Source: Cryptomeria japonica
Lineage: Eukaryota > Streptophyta > Pinopsida > Cupressales > Cupressaceae
Length of the DNA stretch: 64,000 bases
Reading direction: 5' to 3'
Assembly (NCBI RefSeq): GCF_030272615.1
Contig: NC_081415.1
Location: 416,604,757 to 416,668,756 of the forward strand
The position numbers and the translations under genes were made by a program. The stretch's first letter is position 1, and every line of letters starts with the position of its first letter. This document shows, piece after piece, positions 10,524 through 22,888 of the stretch. The notes beneath the pieces are model-generated. The model was not told the DNA's origin, did no database searches, and was given only the letters and a program-made list of their open reading frames with translations.

Positions 10524-13500
10524 ATGGCCACTCTTTCGAGCTATCCTAAGTTCCATGCCTTCAGATTGAAGGGGATTGTTCAAGGGCAACGGGTAGTGTG
10601 TTTGGTAGATACTGGAGCAAACCATAATTTTATTGACCAGCACCTGGTAGAGAAACGTGGGTTGCAGTCAGAGGAATTTTCAAGATTTGGAGTGAAGGTT
10701 GGAGACGATGCAGTGTTGGGATGCACCAGGAGGATTCCTTAGCTTAGTATTCAGATGGGAGACTACACTTTGACAGATGATTTTTATGTTCTACCATTGG
10801 AGGATTATGATGTAGTTATTGGTATGCAGTGGTTATTGGGTATTGACAGATATGTCATAGATCACCGCAAGATGCAGTTGGAGTTTCTAGCTGATGGTAA
10901 GAAGAGAATATTGAGGGCATTGTCAGATGGAGGCCCCAAGGAGGTTTCTTCATGCAGAATGGAGACTATTATCAGGCACCGAGACATCCTTTGCGCTACA
11001 CAGTTCTTTATCTCATCTAAGGCACTTTCATCTCAGGATGGCAAAACTTATCATATAGATATTCAATAGATTTTAGATAACCATGGGGTAGTGTTTGGTG
11101 ATATACCACCTGGTGTACCGCCTGATAGAGGTTTTGAGCATGTGATAGAGCTAGAAGAGGGAGCAAAGCCGGTCATGACCACTCCATACCGCCATCCTAA
11201 GGCCTACAGAGACAAGATAGAGAAGACCATCAGAGAAATTTTGGACTTGGGATTCTTTAGGTCGAGTTCTAGTCCCTTTGCTTCCTTAGTAGTGCTGGTG
11301 AAGAAGAAGGATGGGACCCTACGCATGTGTATTGACTACCGTGCACTCAACAAGAAAACTATTAAGAATTGATATCCCATTCCATGCATTGATGAGCTAT
11401 TGGATGAGCTTCATGGTGCAGTTTATTTTTCAAAGTTTGATCTTCGATTGGGGTGTCATCAGATCAAGGTGTGAGAGTCAGACATTCACAAAACAGCTTT
11501 CAGGTGCCATTACGGTCACTATGAGTTCTTAGTGATGCCTTTTGGTCTCACTAATGCCCCTGCTACATTTCAGTCATGCATGAGCCACATATTCAATAAG
11601 CATCTACGTAAATTTGTTTTAGTATTCTTTGATGATATCTTGATTTACAACAGATCATGGGAGGAACATTTGAGGCACTTAGATGAGGTGTTGAGCATTA
11701 TGGAATCACAGTCTTTATATGCTAAAATGTCCAAATGTGAATTTGGGCTCACAAAGATTTTATACTTGGGTCATGTGATAGGTGTGGATGGAGTCAAAGT
11801 TCACCAAGAATAGATCCAAGCCATTCTTGACAGGCCACCTCCCAGGAACATTTTAGAGTTGCGTGGTTTTCTTGGGCTATGTGCTTATTATAGGAGGTTC
11901 GTTAGAAGTTATTCACAGCTTGCAGCACCTTTGACAGATCTCACTAGGAAGGGTGCTTTCAGATGGAGTCAGGGGGCACAGGGGGTGTTTGATAGGCTTA
12001 AGCAGGTGATGAGCACTTGTCCTGTGTTGGCACTTCCTGATTTCACCCAACCCTTTGTGCTTGAATGTGATGCTTTAGGAGAGGGTGTGCGTGCAATACT
12101 CATGCAAAATCATCATCCTATTGTATATGAGAGGAGGAAATTGAAAGATAATGAAAAATTATACTCTACGTATGATAAAGAAATGTTGGCAATCATGCAT
12201 GCACTCACAAAATTTAGACAGTACTTGGTTGGAAGGAAATTTATTGTTAAAACAGATCATAACAGCCTTAAGTACTTTTTAGAACAGAAGGATCTCAATG
12301 AGAGGCAGCAAAAATGGGTCAGTAAGATCCAAGCATATGATTTTGACATTGAATATGTCAAGGGGAAAAAGAATGTTGCTGCTGATGCATTATCTAGGAA
12401 ACCATCTATTGCTGCCCTTTGTTCATTGAGTGAGATTTTAGCTGATTGGAAGTCTCAATTGTTGGTGGAATATTCCAAAAATCAGCATGCTTGTGAAATT
12501 ATGGATGGACTCATTCAGGATGATGGATGTTGTGGATAATGTGATTTACTATAAGGGAAGAATATATTTGGTTTCAAAATCTAAACTAAAAAATCAGGTT
12601 TTACATGCTTATCATGACACTCCTGTAGCAGGATATCAAGGGTATGGCAAGACCTACAGGCAGATTGGAGAGAGGTTCACTTGGAAGGGCCTCAAATATG
12701 ATATTTTACAGCATGTAAGGGAGTGTATTACTTTCCAACAAAATAAAACTGAAAATACATACCCTGCTAGTCTGCTGCAACTATTACCCATTCCGGAGCA
12801 AAAGTGGACAGGTATTTCGATGGATTTCAGCACTGGACTTCCCAAGGTGCAAGGGAAAGATTGCATATACGTAGTAGTGGACAGGTTGACTAAATATGCT
12901 CATTTCTTTCCCAAAGTAGCAGATTATACAGCTTAACAGGTTGTTGATGTATTTTTCAGAGAGGTATTTCGGCTTCATGGTTTTCTAAAGACCATTGTCA
13001 GTGACCGTGATAGCAGGTTCATCAGTTCTTTTTGGCAAGAATTGTTTAGACTCATTGACACAGAGTTGACTCCCAACACCAGCTACCACCCTCAAACTGA
13101 TTTTAGACTGAGATTGTGAATAAGTGGATTGAGGTATATTTACGCAACTATGTGTCAGGAAAGCATTATGCTTGGGTTCGTTGGTTGTATTTAGGAGAGT
13201 TTTGCTACAATACGACACATCATATGTCTATTGATATGTCTCCTTTCTGAGCTCTATATGGTTATGACGCTATGTCATTTATGGATTTGGCTACTAAGTA
13301 CCATTGGCACAGGATTGGCTTCAGGAAAGCCAAGACATTCTTAAGGCACTTAAGGAGAACATTCAACGAGCCCAAAATCAGTAGAAGCTATATGCTGATC
13401 GCCATAGAATTTAGAGGTCGTTTGAGATTGGAGACATGGTGTTCTTGTGTCTCCAACCTTACCGACAGAGTACTTTGAAGATGAGTGGGGTAGAAAAGCT

Positions 13501-13888
13501 CAAGCCCCGATTTTATGGACCTTATTGTGTGTTGAGGAAAGTTGGAGAAGTGACATATGAGATTGAGCTCCCACTAGAGAGCAAAATTCATAACGCTTTC
13601 CATGTATCTTGCCTTAAGAAGGCAATTGGATAGGGCACTGTGACTTCATCAATGTTACCACCCTTGGATGAGGAGGGGAAGTTGGTTATGGTACCAGTTG
13701 AGATCCTGGATAAGCGTGAGAGGAATTTACAGAGTAGAGTGATCTGGGAATACTTGATTAGATGGAAGGATTTGCCCAAAGAGGATGCCACTTGGGAACG
13801 AGAAGCTATTTTGCAGCATCCAGCTCTTCAATTGCTTGAGGACAAGCAATCCCGGGAAGGGAGGACTGTAATGTCCCCACTTCCGTAG
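10524..13888 (+). pseudogene. pol: Chromovirus pol: protease, RT, RNase H, integrase, chromodomain
   Basis: Protease has CLVDTGANHNFID near 10,600 and YDVVIGMQWL near 10,810. RT runs from about 11,140 ([14 protein letters not shown]) through [31 protein letters not shown] and catalytic FFDDIL near 11,630. RNase H covers about 12,040-12,390 (TDHNSLKYFLEQ, then KNVAADALSR). Integrase core residues are visible at ISMDFSTGLP, IVSDRDSRF and, after a frameshift, TEIVNKW. The C-terminus is a chromodomain (YLIRWKDLPKEDATWE near 13,755), which places the element among chromoviruses. Stops or shifts occur near 10,740, 11,067, 11,370, 11,475, 11,811, 12,537, 12,935 and 13,110. The last frame reads through the polypurine tract into LTR-B, as is common in this group. 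Confidence 0.93.
13854..13866 (+). other. Polypurine tract before LTR-B
   Basis: The run GGGAAGGGAGGAC abuts the TG of LTR-B. The same context, GCTTGAG(G/A)CAAGCAATC followed by a purine run, recurs at 16,613-16,647 before the last LTR. Confidence 0.85.
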
Positions 13889-15265
13889 GTTCTATCCAGA
13901 TGTATAGATTTGCTTGTCATCCATCTTGTTAGGCAAATTCGTAGGGTAGGGGATGATTGGTTAGCCAAAGGGGACCAATACTTAGTCAAATTTTGCTTTG
14001 GTGAACCATTCTCAATAAAACTTCATAATATTATGTTATAAAGTAACTTTTTCTAAATTTGGGAAAAGTTAATAAAAAGTAACTTTATAAGTTACTTTAT
14101 TTAGGAATAAGTAACTTTATATTAAAAAGTTACCTTGCACTCTTCCCTAGGAGACTTTTATAACTTAAAAGGTGGTTGTTTTACCATGATGAATCCACCC
14201 TCAAGGCCGGGCGCCATATTGGAGGGAAAAAAGATTCCTTGGGATCTTTATTTGATGCCATGTGAGGTCCGATGAGGGTTGGAGAGCATAAGGAAGAATT
14301 CAATTCATTTGGAAAGTATCTTGATTTCATTTTTGATGATTATTTTCTGTTTTGCACGGTCTGCAGCAGAGGGTTCCAAGTTTGGGAGCCATAAGAGGAC
14401 AAAAACCCTCCATTTGTTGAAGGTGTGTACGATACCCCACACTCCTAGCACCACCACTGCAGCATCTAATGGCAAGAATTCGACCAATAAGGGTTATAGA
14501 CAGCAGAAATCCATCCTTGTGAGCATTGGCAGGTATGATACATCAGTTATGGGCAGTTTGCAGCCCACTACCAGCAGTTACAGTGGTATTGATTACAGGC
14601 CGTACTTTCCCCAGCTCAGTCGTACCACTATCTTTGCCTGGGGATCACAAAAATAATTCCAAGGGTTTTGATTCACTCTTTTGGCTCAGAATTCATTGTC
14701 AATAAAAGATAGAAGCATTCCAATTGTCATTCCAGCCCAGTAATCGCTTATGTGGACAGTATGAACATCTCCTTGGGGAAGATGTAGTAGATTCAGGAGC
14801 TTGCAGCTGGCGCCTGACAAGAAATCCTTTTGGGTGTGCAGATTTTTCATATAATTTGTTTTGGTAATTCTTTGCTAGCATAATAAAACCTCTTGGGGCG
14901 GTTAGTACTTAGAAGAGACCCTCCTGTCAGAATGCATTCCCTTCCAGTCAAATAAGGAGCTCATTCAGGCAAGCTTTGGACTCGTGGTAGGCCAACTTTG
15001 GCTCCTGATGTTTCTAGAACTGATTTTAGATGTTTGATAAATTGCTGTTAATAAATCAGTTACCACTGAGTTTCTATTTCAGTATTAGTTCTTTCTTGTA
15101 TTGCAATTGTATTCCATTTTTGTTATCGAACTTCAAGCATAAACACCAAAAAAGCATAAAACTTCAAAAATACACCCAAAAAAAGCAAAATACCAATCGC
15201 TGATCAGAGAAGTCAGATTCAGAAAAACAAATCAGTTTGTGTTAAATTATAGTTGGCATCTTTCA
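13867..15265 (+). repeat. LTR-B (middle LTR)
   Basis: It starts TGTAATGTCCCCACTTCCG, ends GGCATCTTTCA, and is 1,399 bp long. It shares short blocks with LTR-A (the GGCCGTAC...TCGTACCAC pair near 14,598, AGCTCATTCAGGCA near 14,949) but is otherwise diverged. It is bounded by a polypurine tract on the left and a primer site on the right, so it acts as 3' LTR for the left interior and 5' LTR for the right interior. Confidence 0.88.
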
Positions 15266-15266
15266 G

Positions 15267-15279
15267 TGGTATCAAAGCC
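15267..15279 (+). other. Second primer binding site
   Basis: TGGTATCAAAGCC follows LTR-B after one spacer G and aligns with the site at 8,950, including the following CCTGCCAGC. Confidence 0.85.
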
Positions 15280-15300
15280 AAGACCCTGCCAGCCTGTGGT

Positions 15301-16597
15301 ATGCTAGGGATGGTTACAGAAATGGAAAAGTGGGAAAATGAATTAGCAGCCATCAAAATTGCTAAGTGGTATAATGAATATAAAAAAAGGAAGAATCTTC
15401 TAATATTTCATGAATATCAAAATTCGTCAAGGTTGACTATTCCTATGAATGAGGAGGTTATCATAATCTTTGATGAATATTTAAGTGACCCTGAGGAGGT
15501 CAAGGCTACCGAATCTTTTGACAAATATTACAAGAAAAAGATGCTTGTATCAATTGAAGATTTGGCACCAGGGTATGACCATAATTCCGAAGTTCATAAC
15601 AACATTGATATAACTGGTCTTCCTCAAGATATGGCAGCCTTTGGTCAAGAAGAAAATAATGATTTGCATTCTAGACTTGAGGGTACACATGGTGCAATCA
15701 TGGGTTATGATAATGTGAATAAATACAATCCATCGTAAATCAGATTTTGTGCATTTTGGGACAGCTGATATAGAGCAATCTCAAAGGATGAATGAAGGAT
15801 GGTTGGCAAGAGCTAGGCAAGCCAAGTTGATAGCTCATCAGGCCAAGCTTCAACTTCAGCACGTTCATGATATTCATCACCATATTGGTAAGGAGAAACA
15901 AGAGCTATCTAATTCTGATTTTTCAGCTGATATTGGTTATTTTCTACATGGTGGTGATGGAAATGATAATGAGGCTCATAGTGGACCAGCCACTAATGAG
16001 TTATCCCTGATTGGCACAAAAAGTGTTCCCAATGCACCTTTGATTTTGTCACCTCTTTCATATGATAAGGCAGCGCTGTACTTATTGATTGATGACTTAG
16101 TTTTCTTAGATTTGACAGTGAACTATGAAGATCAGCATGTAAGGGACTTCATTTGGTGCATGGCTAAACAAAATATTTACATAGCATCTTCCAAAGAAGA
16201 CATACTAACTTGTGGAGGAATTGGACAAGTTGCAGCCACTGATCAAAGGTTGTGGAGAGGTTTCCGTCACACTTTCCTTGTTGGAAATTGGCTCATTGAT
16301 GGGTTCATATCAGCATTGATGGTTGGTGGTACTTGTGGTTTCAATTGGAGTGAAGTTCTCAACTGGTTAGATGATGTTGAGGTTCACAGTAGCAACATAA
16401 TGAGTATTGACATGATGGATGGATATGACAATGCAAAGATTTGGGATCCTGGTATTGACATGTGTGGTGCATTTCTTCAGTGGATCCATGATGAGTTGTT
16501 TCACTTTGGGTATATAGATGTTTATATCAGAATAGCACAACGGTTGGATGAAGCAACGTTTATCAGATTGATATGGGATCCAGGAATTGGTTTTTAG
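15301..16597 (+). pseudogene. Unrecognised ORF(s) in second interior of composite element
   Basis: Two long frames (15,301-15,738 and, open through 15,749-16,597, first ATG about 15,788) join across one frameshift near 15,735 to give a protein of roughly 430 residues. The first part is acidic and Lys-rich (EMEKWENELAAIKIAKWY). The second has a His/Gln-rich patch (HQAKLQLQHVHDIHHHI) and a Trp-rich C-terminal half (RLWRGFRHTFLVGNWLIDGF, then GGTCGFNWSEVLNWLDDVEV). No Gag knuckle, protease, RT, RNase H or integrase motif is visible. It sits between a primer site and a polypurine tract, so it is element cargo. It could be transduced host coding sequence or an element-specific accessory protein. 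Having only one frameshift while the neighbouring pol has many is notable. Confidence 0.6.
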
Positions 16598-16634
16598 CGT
16601 ACAGGTGCAGATTGCTTGAGGGCAAGCAATCTCC

Positions 16635-16647
16635 GAGAAGGGAGGAT
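16635..16647 (+). other. Polypurine tract before 3' LTR-A
   Basis: CGAGAAGGGAGGAT ends at the TG of LTR-A. Confidence 0.85.
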
Positions 16648-18286
16648 TGTAATGTCCCCTTTTCTAGGCGACATGAGATGAGCAGGGGTTGACCTATCAT
16701 TCGAGTTCTTATAGGTCCACGGTATGATTAGGGGACTCATTCTGAGGGTCATGGAGCTTTGCAGCGGCTCTGTGAGCTGTTTTGGACCTTCAGACGACAG
16801 TTCCTACTTTTTAGGGAGGTCTATTTTTTAGGGAGAACTGGCAGTTCACTAGATGACCACCCAGGGGACTAGGGAGTAGAGAAGGATCCTTTTGAGCAGT
16901 TATAGGTGTTTGTCGAGAGGTCCCTATTTTTTAAGGCATGTCCCTACTTTTTAGTAGGAATTGTCAGTTGGCGTGTTGGACTCAGGCAACATCAGTGATC
17001 ACAATGCTTAAGACGAAATTCAGATCTGAGTCGTGCATTTCATTTTATGAATAAATTAGGAAATATTAAGTTGGATTAAATAAATAATAATAAAGTGAAA
17101 TATATAATCACTTTATATTAATAAAGTGGCCCCTTGGCACATTTTCCTAGAAGTTGTAACTTAATAATATGGCCACTTTTAATGAGACATTAGACCCTCA
17201 ATGCGTCAAACCACTTAGGGGAAGTATTTCTTTAATAAAAATAAACATTTTAACATGTTTTATGATGTCAAAAGTCCAACCCTAACCCCAAATTCGAACT
17301 AGGGTTTGAGGAATGTTAAAAGAGCATTTGGGAGTTCATTTGTGCATTATGTTTTGATGATTTTTGAAGAATTCTTTACCTTTAGCAGGTCTGCAGCATA
17401 TTGACAGAGTTCTGGAGCAAATTTGGGGACGGAAACCTCCAAATTGCAAGTGTAGGACACAAACCCTCACATCTATTAGCATATTGATTTTCATTGGAAG
17501 CTCTTTTCAGGTTTTTGGGTCCAAATTCAAGAGCATTTTGGTGGATTACAGCAACGTTAGGGTCTGAAATTCTGATCTAAGCAGAAAAGTCACAATTTCC
17601 AGCAAGCATATACTCCCAATCAGCAGGCCGTACCTTTCCCAGGCTAGCCGTACCACCATATCTTGCTTTGAGTTTTCAATAAAATGAAATAAGGGTATTT
17701 GTAGTAGTTTTATTGTACAAATTTCATTGTTGGCAGCTAATAAGAAGAAGTCGATGGTTATTTTGGAGGAATTGCATCATTTTGGAGTTGTGTCAGCAAA
17801 TTAGTGGGGAAATACTACATTCCTGGAAGGTTTTACCTGGCAAGAAATTAGAATTCCATCTGCATTTGCTTAGTACTACTCAAATTCTTTTTGGTAATTA
17901 TCTACTAGGAGAATAAAATACCTTGGAGTAACTTGTAGCACCTGGAGGCTCCTTTATTGCTTTGTGTACCACCTCCAACATCAAAATAAGTTCATTCAGG
18001 CAAAGCGTTGGACACCTAGTAGGCCAAATTTAGCTCTAGTTGTCTTAAATAATCACTTTTTTGAATTTTGTAATTTGCTGCAATAAAATCAGAGTTCTGA
18101 TTTCCTATTTTCAGAACTAATTTAGTTTTCTATATGTACTGTTTCTACTGTGCAACATTAAAAAAAAGTCAGTAACGCGCAAGTTATCCTAAAATCTCTT
18201 CAAAAACCAAAAATAATTATACACTAGCCAAAGAATTTAATCAAACAAACAAATCAGTTGTCAAAATCAGTGGTTGGCATCTTTCA
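16648..18286 (+). repeat. 3' LTR-A (intact)
   Basis: 1,639 bp, TGTAATGTCCCC to GGCATCTTTCA. It is the reference copy showing that the displaced 5' LTR should begin with 48 more bases, ending TTGACCT at 16,695. Confidence 0.93.
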
Positions 18287-18609
18287 ATATGAGCTATTTA
18301 GTTGCTTAACTTTCAAACTCTACACTGAGCACGTCTGAATTCTAAGTATATTACTATATATCAACCCCAAACTTAGTACAAAATCCACCTTGGAAAATGT
18401 TTTAGATAGACATGATGCATTTGGAACATATACTGTCACCAAATTTCCCTTAATCACAATAGTTGTAAAACTAACATAAGGTATGACGACTCATTTTAAA
18501 TTTGGTAAACTAAACATTAGGATTACTCAACTTTTAAGGATAAGCAATGCATGGGGAAAGAGATATATATATTAGTTAAGAGCAAGATACAATAATTAAT
18601 TAATAAAAA
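18287..18609. other. Non-coding, no feature seen
   Basis: AT-rich sequence between LTR-A and the LINE remnant. No coding, repeat or RNA signature was recognised. It could be the 5' part of the LINE or older flank. Confidence 0.5.
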
Positions 18610-20246
18610 ATGAAGTTTTGCTTTGTCTGCTCAACAAAATTATTGGGATTCTCTTGGACGCAGTCCCCTTCCAATACTGTGGATGGTCCTTTTTCTGTTG
18701 CCGAGGCAGGAACAATTGTTCATGATAATGCCGATCCAGGTGCATCTGGACTGCAATTGGGTTCCCTACTACTCTTTTCCATGGATGATTTTCTTCTTCC
18801 CTGGATTCTTTGAAGTTGCCAGGTGTCGGTTCTTATTTGTAGGCTCTTAAAGTTAAAGAGTGCTATTTATGATGATCAGGTCAGGATGTTGCTGTAGATT
18901 GCTAGGACAAGCTCAGTGACGGTGTCAGTGGGGAGATGAGTGCCATGACTGAGTTAGGAACATATGACAAATATAAGACTAGGGTTTCCAAGGGGATTTC
19001 CTCAAAACGTTGTAGATTGAGCTATTGGAAAGTTGGCTTTTTTGCAAAATTGACAGATAACTTGAAGTTGGTTGCTATTCAAATGATGAAGTGGATAGTT
19101 AGGATTCAAGAATATATTTTGAAATGCCATACTATAACAATTTTTGGGCAAATATGAAGAGTTTGCATTAGTGCTACTTAGAGGCTTGGAAATCATAGAG
19201 TTGATATTCTACCATGTGCACAAGGTTTCTTTATCATAGTGTGTGAAATGGAGGAAGATATGGAAGACATTTTTAGCTTGAAGCTGTGGATTCGGGATGG
19301 TTTCTTTCTATGCTTGAAATCTTGATATGTTTTTTTATTATCATCTGCATGATTCTCTCTACAATTCTTGATTGGATGCACCTTCTGTATCTGCCTCTCC
19401 AATTTTGGTGTGATTTTGGTCTTACAATTATTGAAAATTCCTTAGGGAGTTTTCTTGTTAAATCTCTAGAAACCTCTTAGTATTCATTTACTACCTTTGC
19501 TCAAATTTATGTGGGGATGTATTTGGGAAAAGGGCTGCCGGAAGACATCAATCTGAAGAATGATGGTGGCTCTTGGACATAAATCATGGACTACGTGAAT
19601 ATCCCTTTTACATGTCGTAGCTGTTTTGGTTATGGACATTTTACCTTTCATTGCGCAAAGCTCAAGTGCTACTTGGTGGCAGGGGGCTGTTCTGTATTGT
19701 CTTTTTCTTTCTCTAAATAAGGTAGAAAATTTTGCCTCACTCTTTTCAGCAAAGGGAGTTAAACTCAGCTCATTCATTAAAGGATTCCAAGGAATTAGAG
19801 ACAATTTCCTCATTCCATAGTTTCCCCTTCCACATTTTCTAAATTTGTTGAGTTTGAAGATCAATCATCTTTTTTGCTTAAAGAGGTTTTGGTGGATGTC
19901 GCAGCTTCTCCAAACACTTCAAGGGCAGTTGATCAACCTACCTCTACCATTAAGAGAAAATCCTTCCCTCTGGATGATCCTTTGTTGGCAAATGTGAACC
20001 CTATAGATGACGCTTTGAATATGATTTTACAAATGTGGACAATGGTTAAAAAAAGGTCTTCCTCTAAAAGAGTTAAAGAACCCATGCAAGATGACTCTTC
20101 TGTTACAACTTAAGGGATAGTTGGGTTTTTGTTTTGTTTGATAGTTTCATGTAAGGGGTAAATAAATGATCTTTGGATGTTTATGGTAATGGGCCTAGTC
20201 AAGGCTTTCTTAAAATTTGATCAATGTAATTTTTTTTTAACAAAAA
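18610..20246 (+). pseudogene. LINE ORF1-only remnant (DUF4283 / zinc-knuckle)
   Basis: Fragmentary frames give, in order, a leader (MKFCFVCSTKLLG at 18,610), a DUF4283-like core with LYLPLQFWCDFGLTIIENSL near 19,385, and the knuckle IPFTCRSCFGYGHFTFHCAK near 19,602 (CX2CX4HX4C). A Lys/Ser-rich tail ends at 20,113. This order is typical of plant L1-type LINE ORF1. No endonuclease or RT frame follows. Instead a short 3' region ends with a T-run and AACAAAAACTAA at about 20,227-20,246, the same terminal motif as the second copy at 60,940. The element therefore looks like an ORF1-only derivative and not simply a truncated full LINE. No target duplication was found. Confidence 0.75.
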
Positions 20247-21039
20247 CTAATATAAAGGGAGAGGGACTTAGCTGACACTAGTCTCTACTTTACATGCAGA
20301 GATATTGACCTTTTTTATTGTCTATTGCTATAATAGCCCCCCTGCCTTCCAACCTATGAGGGAATTTGTCATGGATGGGTGGGGTGGACCTAACTATTGC
20401 CTCCCACCCGCTTTGGGAGGGAATTTGCTACTATAATCCCCCACCACCTGGGAGGAGACAAAGGGGCGTTGGGGCTGGAGGGAAAGGCAGCAGTAGTTGC
20501 TTATGCCATTGATGGAGCAAAAGTCAATATGGGTGATTATGGGTGGAGTATATTGGTCATGGCATTTTCCAAACAAACTTACTTCCAATCCCCAAAGAAA
20601 TTGTAGGGGCAATCAATTGGTTATTTTGTTGATGGAGTAATGGTGGATTTACTTGTTGACTTAGTAGAAGTTGGTCTAGTTGATTAAGTAGTTGATTGAA
20701 CATTCTTAACAAGAAATTGGGAAAAAATTTAGATTTATGTTTTGTTAGAATGAATGCACATATAAAGAATTGGATGGCACGCACCTTAATGAGAAAATGC
20801 TTAAGTATTTATTAATGAATGGGGAAGTTACATTGGTCAATGGTGATTGCAAGTTACTTTTAGACATAACTAATGTGGTGTTATTACATTATTAACACAA
20901 GTAATAAATTTTTGTGTCCAAAATGTTGTGTAGCATTATATTCTATCTAATACCTCCGTAGCAACTAAACTCTAGGAAATTCCAATTTCGTCTCGAATTT
21001 TTACAAAGCAAATAATACCAAGAGGTTTAGTCATTACGC
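20247..21039. other. Non-coding, no feature recognised
   Basis: Unremarkable AT-rich DNA with a GC-richer patch at 20,330-20,470 holding imperfect GGGAGGGAATTTG repeats. No gene supported. Confidence 0.5.
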
Positions 21040-21438
21040 CAACAAACTATTTTTGTGAAGTGTAGTATTGGAGAGAAATATCATCAAAGTCAACCAATTG
21101 CCACAAAGTAATGACAAACCTCAATATGCTCGGTGTCAGCATGATAAATTGGACTTTTCACTAACTTTGAGACTCCCTGATTGTCACATAAAAGTGGAGT
21201 TGGTGAAGTATTGGGAAGTTTAGGATCTCTTAAAACTTGACGAACCATACTATAACAATTGCAATTGATGGTTGCTTTGTACACTATGACAATGGAAGAT
21301 AAAGTTATGGTGTGTTAAATCTTGCTTTGCCATGAAACAACCCTTGGGCCTAGGCATGAAATATAACCAGTAGTTGATAGCCCAATCGTAGTCAATATAT
21401 CTTATCAAATAAAAAATATCCATCCTATGATAGAAAAT
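21040..21438 (-). pseudogene. pol: Copia RNase H fragment (target of the large gypsy insertion)
   Basis: On the minus strand the frame reads PTPLLCDNQGVSKLVKSPIY and HADTEHIEVCHYFVA, the conserved C-terminal part of copia RNase H. A DYDWA block upstream corresponds to the usual SDSDWAGD strand. The fragment is cut at 21,438 by the 20-kb gypsy element and appears to resume at 41,481 to about 41,540. Confidence 0.8.
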
Positions 21439-21443
21439 GCTAA

Positions 21444-21755
21444 TGTTTACTCCCTATGATGTGAGCTCTCAGACTACCAGAAGTAAACAGATTATAACAA
21501 GTACATGAATAGCAACATCTTATATAATTCATAGAACAATTATGGCAAAAAGATATAGCTTTTATTTCCACATTTAAATTGGATGCAACAATCATCTTGT
21601 TCCCATTACGATATAACATATATATACTACCCAACGGTTGGCAGAGATACCAGCCGTTGGCAACTACTAACTAACCCATATGGGAACAATACATTGCCAT
21701 TTATTAAACTAACATAACAAACTATTATCCATATGTCGGCAATTTACCACCAACA
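21444..21755 (-). repeat. 3' LTR of the 20-kb gypsy element
   Basis: 312 bp. On the minus strand it starts TGTTGGTGGTAAATTGCCG and ends GGGAGTAAACA. Its partner is 41,167-41,480. Confidence 0.93.
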
Positions 21756-21775
21756 TCAGCCCCCCAAAAAAGTAG
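21756..21775 (-). other. Polypurine tract
   Basis: The minus strand shows TTTTTTGGGGGGCTGA directly before the LTR start. Confidence 0.75.
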
Positions 21776-21799
21776 TCTTCTAGACGACGAAACAAAATG

Positions 21800-22888
21800 G
21801 GGCTAAACACTACGAAATTATTGTGAAGAAGGGATATGAGAAGAGTCAGAAGACATCCCTAGAGTGGTGGACGACGTTGGTCTAGGTGCATTTTGAGAGG
21901 TAGGAAGTTGTTGTCGGAGGTACTACACCTGCTTCGTCTGGATTCGAAGGTCCTTCTCAGCCACTTCCTGGCAAGCCCTAGCCACCTTCACCAATTGTGT
22001 TGCCTCTAGAAGATCCTTCCGCATAGTGTCGAGATGACCTGACATCTTTTGAAGCTGCATATCTCTCTCCACCAGCAGGGCCTGTTGTTGCTCTAATTCT
22101 TTCTCCAAGCCCATACATCGCTCTTTGTCAGCTGTGGTGAGGTGCTCCTTCGATGCCAATTCCTCCATTGCAACCAGCCTACGTGCCTCTGACTTTTGTG
22201 CCTAATGTGTAATTTTTTGGAGCTCGTAAAAAGTAGTCTGAAATGCATTGTCTACACCTCGTAGAGTGCCTATCACTCCACTGGGCCCCTCACCACTGTA
22301 TGGGTGACTCCAAGATTCCACCATCTTAGGTGTCTCTGTATTCGACCACCCCTGAGCTTTGAAGTGTTGTGTGAACTCCTTCTCACAACCATCCCTCATC
22401 AAGTGGAGGAGCCCGTCGGCTTCCGCTGGGACTAGGCCTATGTCAACTCCCCTCGCCAGCTTTGCCACCTCTCGAGTGACTGCATAAATCCCCTCCATCT
22501 CTTTGAGGTACCTTTGGATGGTACTGATGGCGTCTCGAGGGTCAGGTTTGGACACCAGGAGATGTCCATCCTGCACTCTACCGGTAAAGGCCTCAGTTGC
22601 TTCCCGCATTCACTATGGTGCCACCCCCTCACCCCTGAGGTGCATGTTGGTGTACATTTTATCATATATCGAACATTAGAATAAAATGTCAAGGACACTC
22701 TACCCTCTCTTGAACAAAATTGCTACGTGTGCCAAGATTGCAAAGAAAGACCACACGGTGACTCCAAGGTCTATATGTGCGAACAGGCGACTTTATGTTG
22801 GATAGCTTCCTTGGTTATGTATGCTGAAATACAAGGGGCACTTACACTCAGCAAATATCATTCACAAGCTAGGACTTAGATGGATTTA
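21800..22888 (-). pseudogene. Post-pol coding region, distal part (coiled-coil)
   Basis: Minus-strand frames (22,609-22,202, then 22,168-21,923) encode MREATEAFTGRVQDG followed by a heptad-rich segment (LEKELEQQQALLVERDMQLQ) predicted to be coiled coil, ending near the polypurine tract. Upstream coding similarity continues to about 22,880 (WSFFAILA region) in shifted frames. It is the 3' end of the extra coding region that continues at 29,165-32,547, split by the 22,896-29,166 insertion. Function unknown. The position is where plant gypsy elements carry env-like or accessory ORFs, but no signal peptide or membrane segment stands out. Confidence 0.6.

Larger units (their letters stand above)
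7358..18286 (+). mobile_element. Three-LTR composite Ty3/gypsy chromovirus
   Basis: The layout is LTR-A (5', start displaced), primer site, gag-pol-chromodomain, polypurine tract, LTR-B, second primer site, unrelated ORFs, polypurine tract, LTR-A. LTR-A and LTR-B share the start TGTAATGTCCCC, the end GGCATCTTTCA and patchy internal similarity, but are clearly different subfamilies. The first 41 bp of the 5' LTR-A were separated off by the left-edge gypsy insertion and the next 7 bp by the copia. The right flank after 18,286 is ATATG; the left flank is outside the window, so the target duplication cannot be tested here. One reading is that a one-LTR circle of an autonomous LTR-B element recombined at the primer-site region of a non-autonomous LTR-A element. 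Confidence 0.85.

Noticed and set aside
13867-15265. LTR-B as an ordinary nested solo LTR
   Set aside because: It is bordered by a polypurine tract and a primer site instead of a target duplication in continuous coding sequence.
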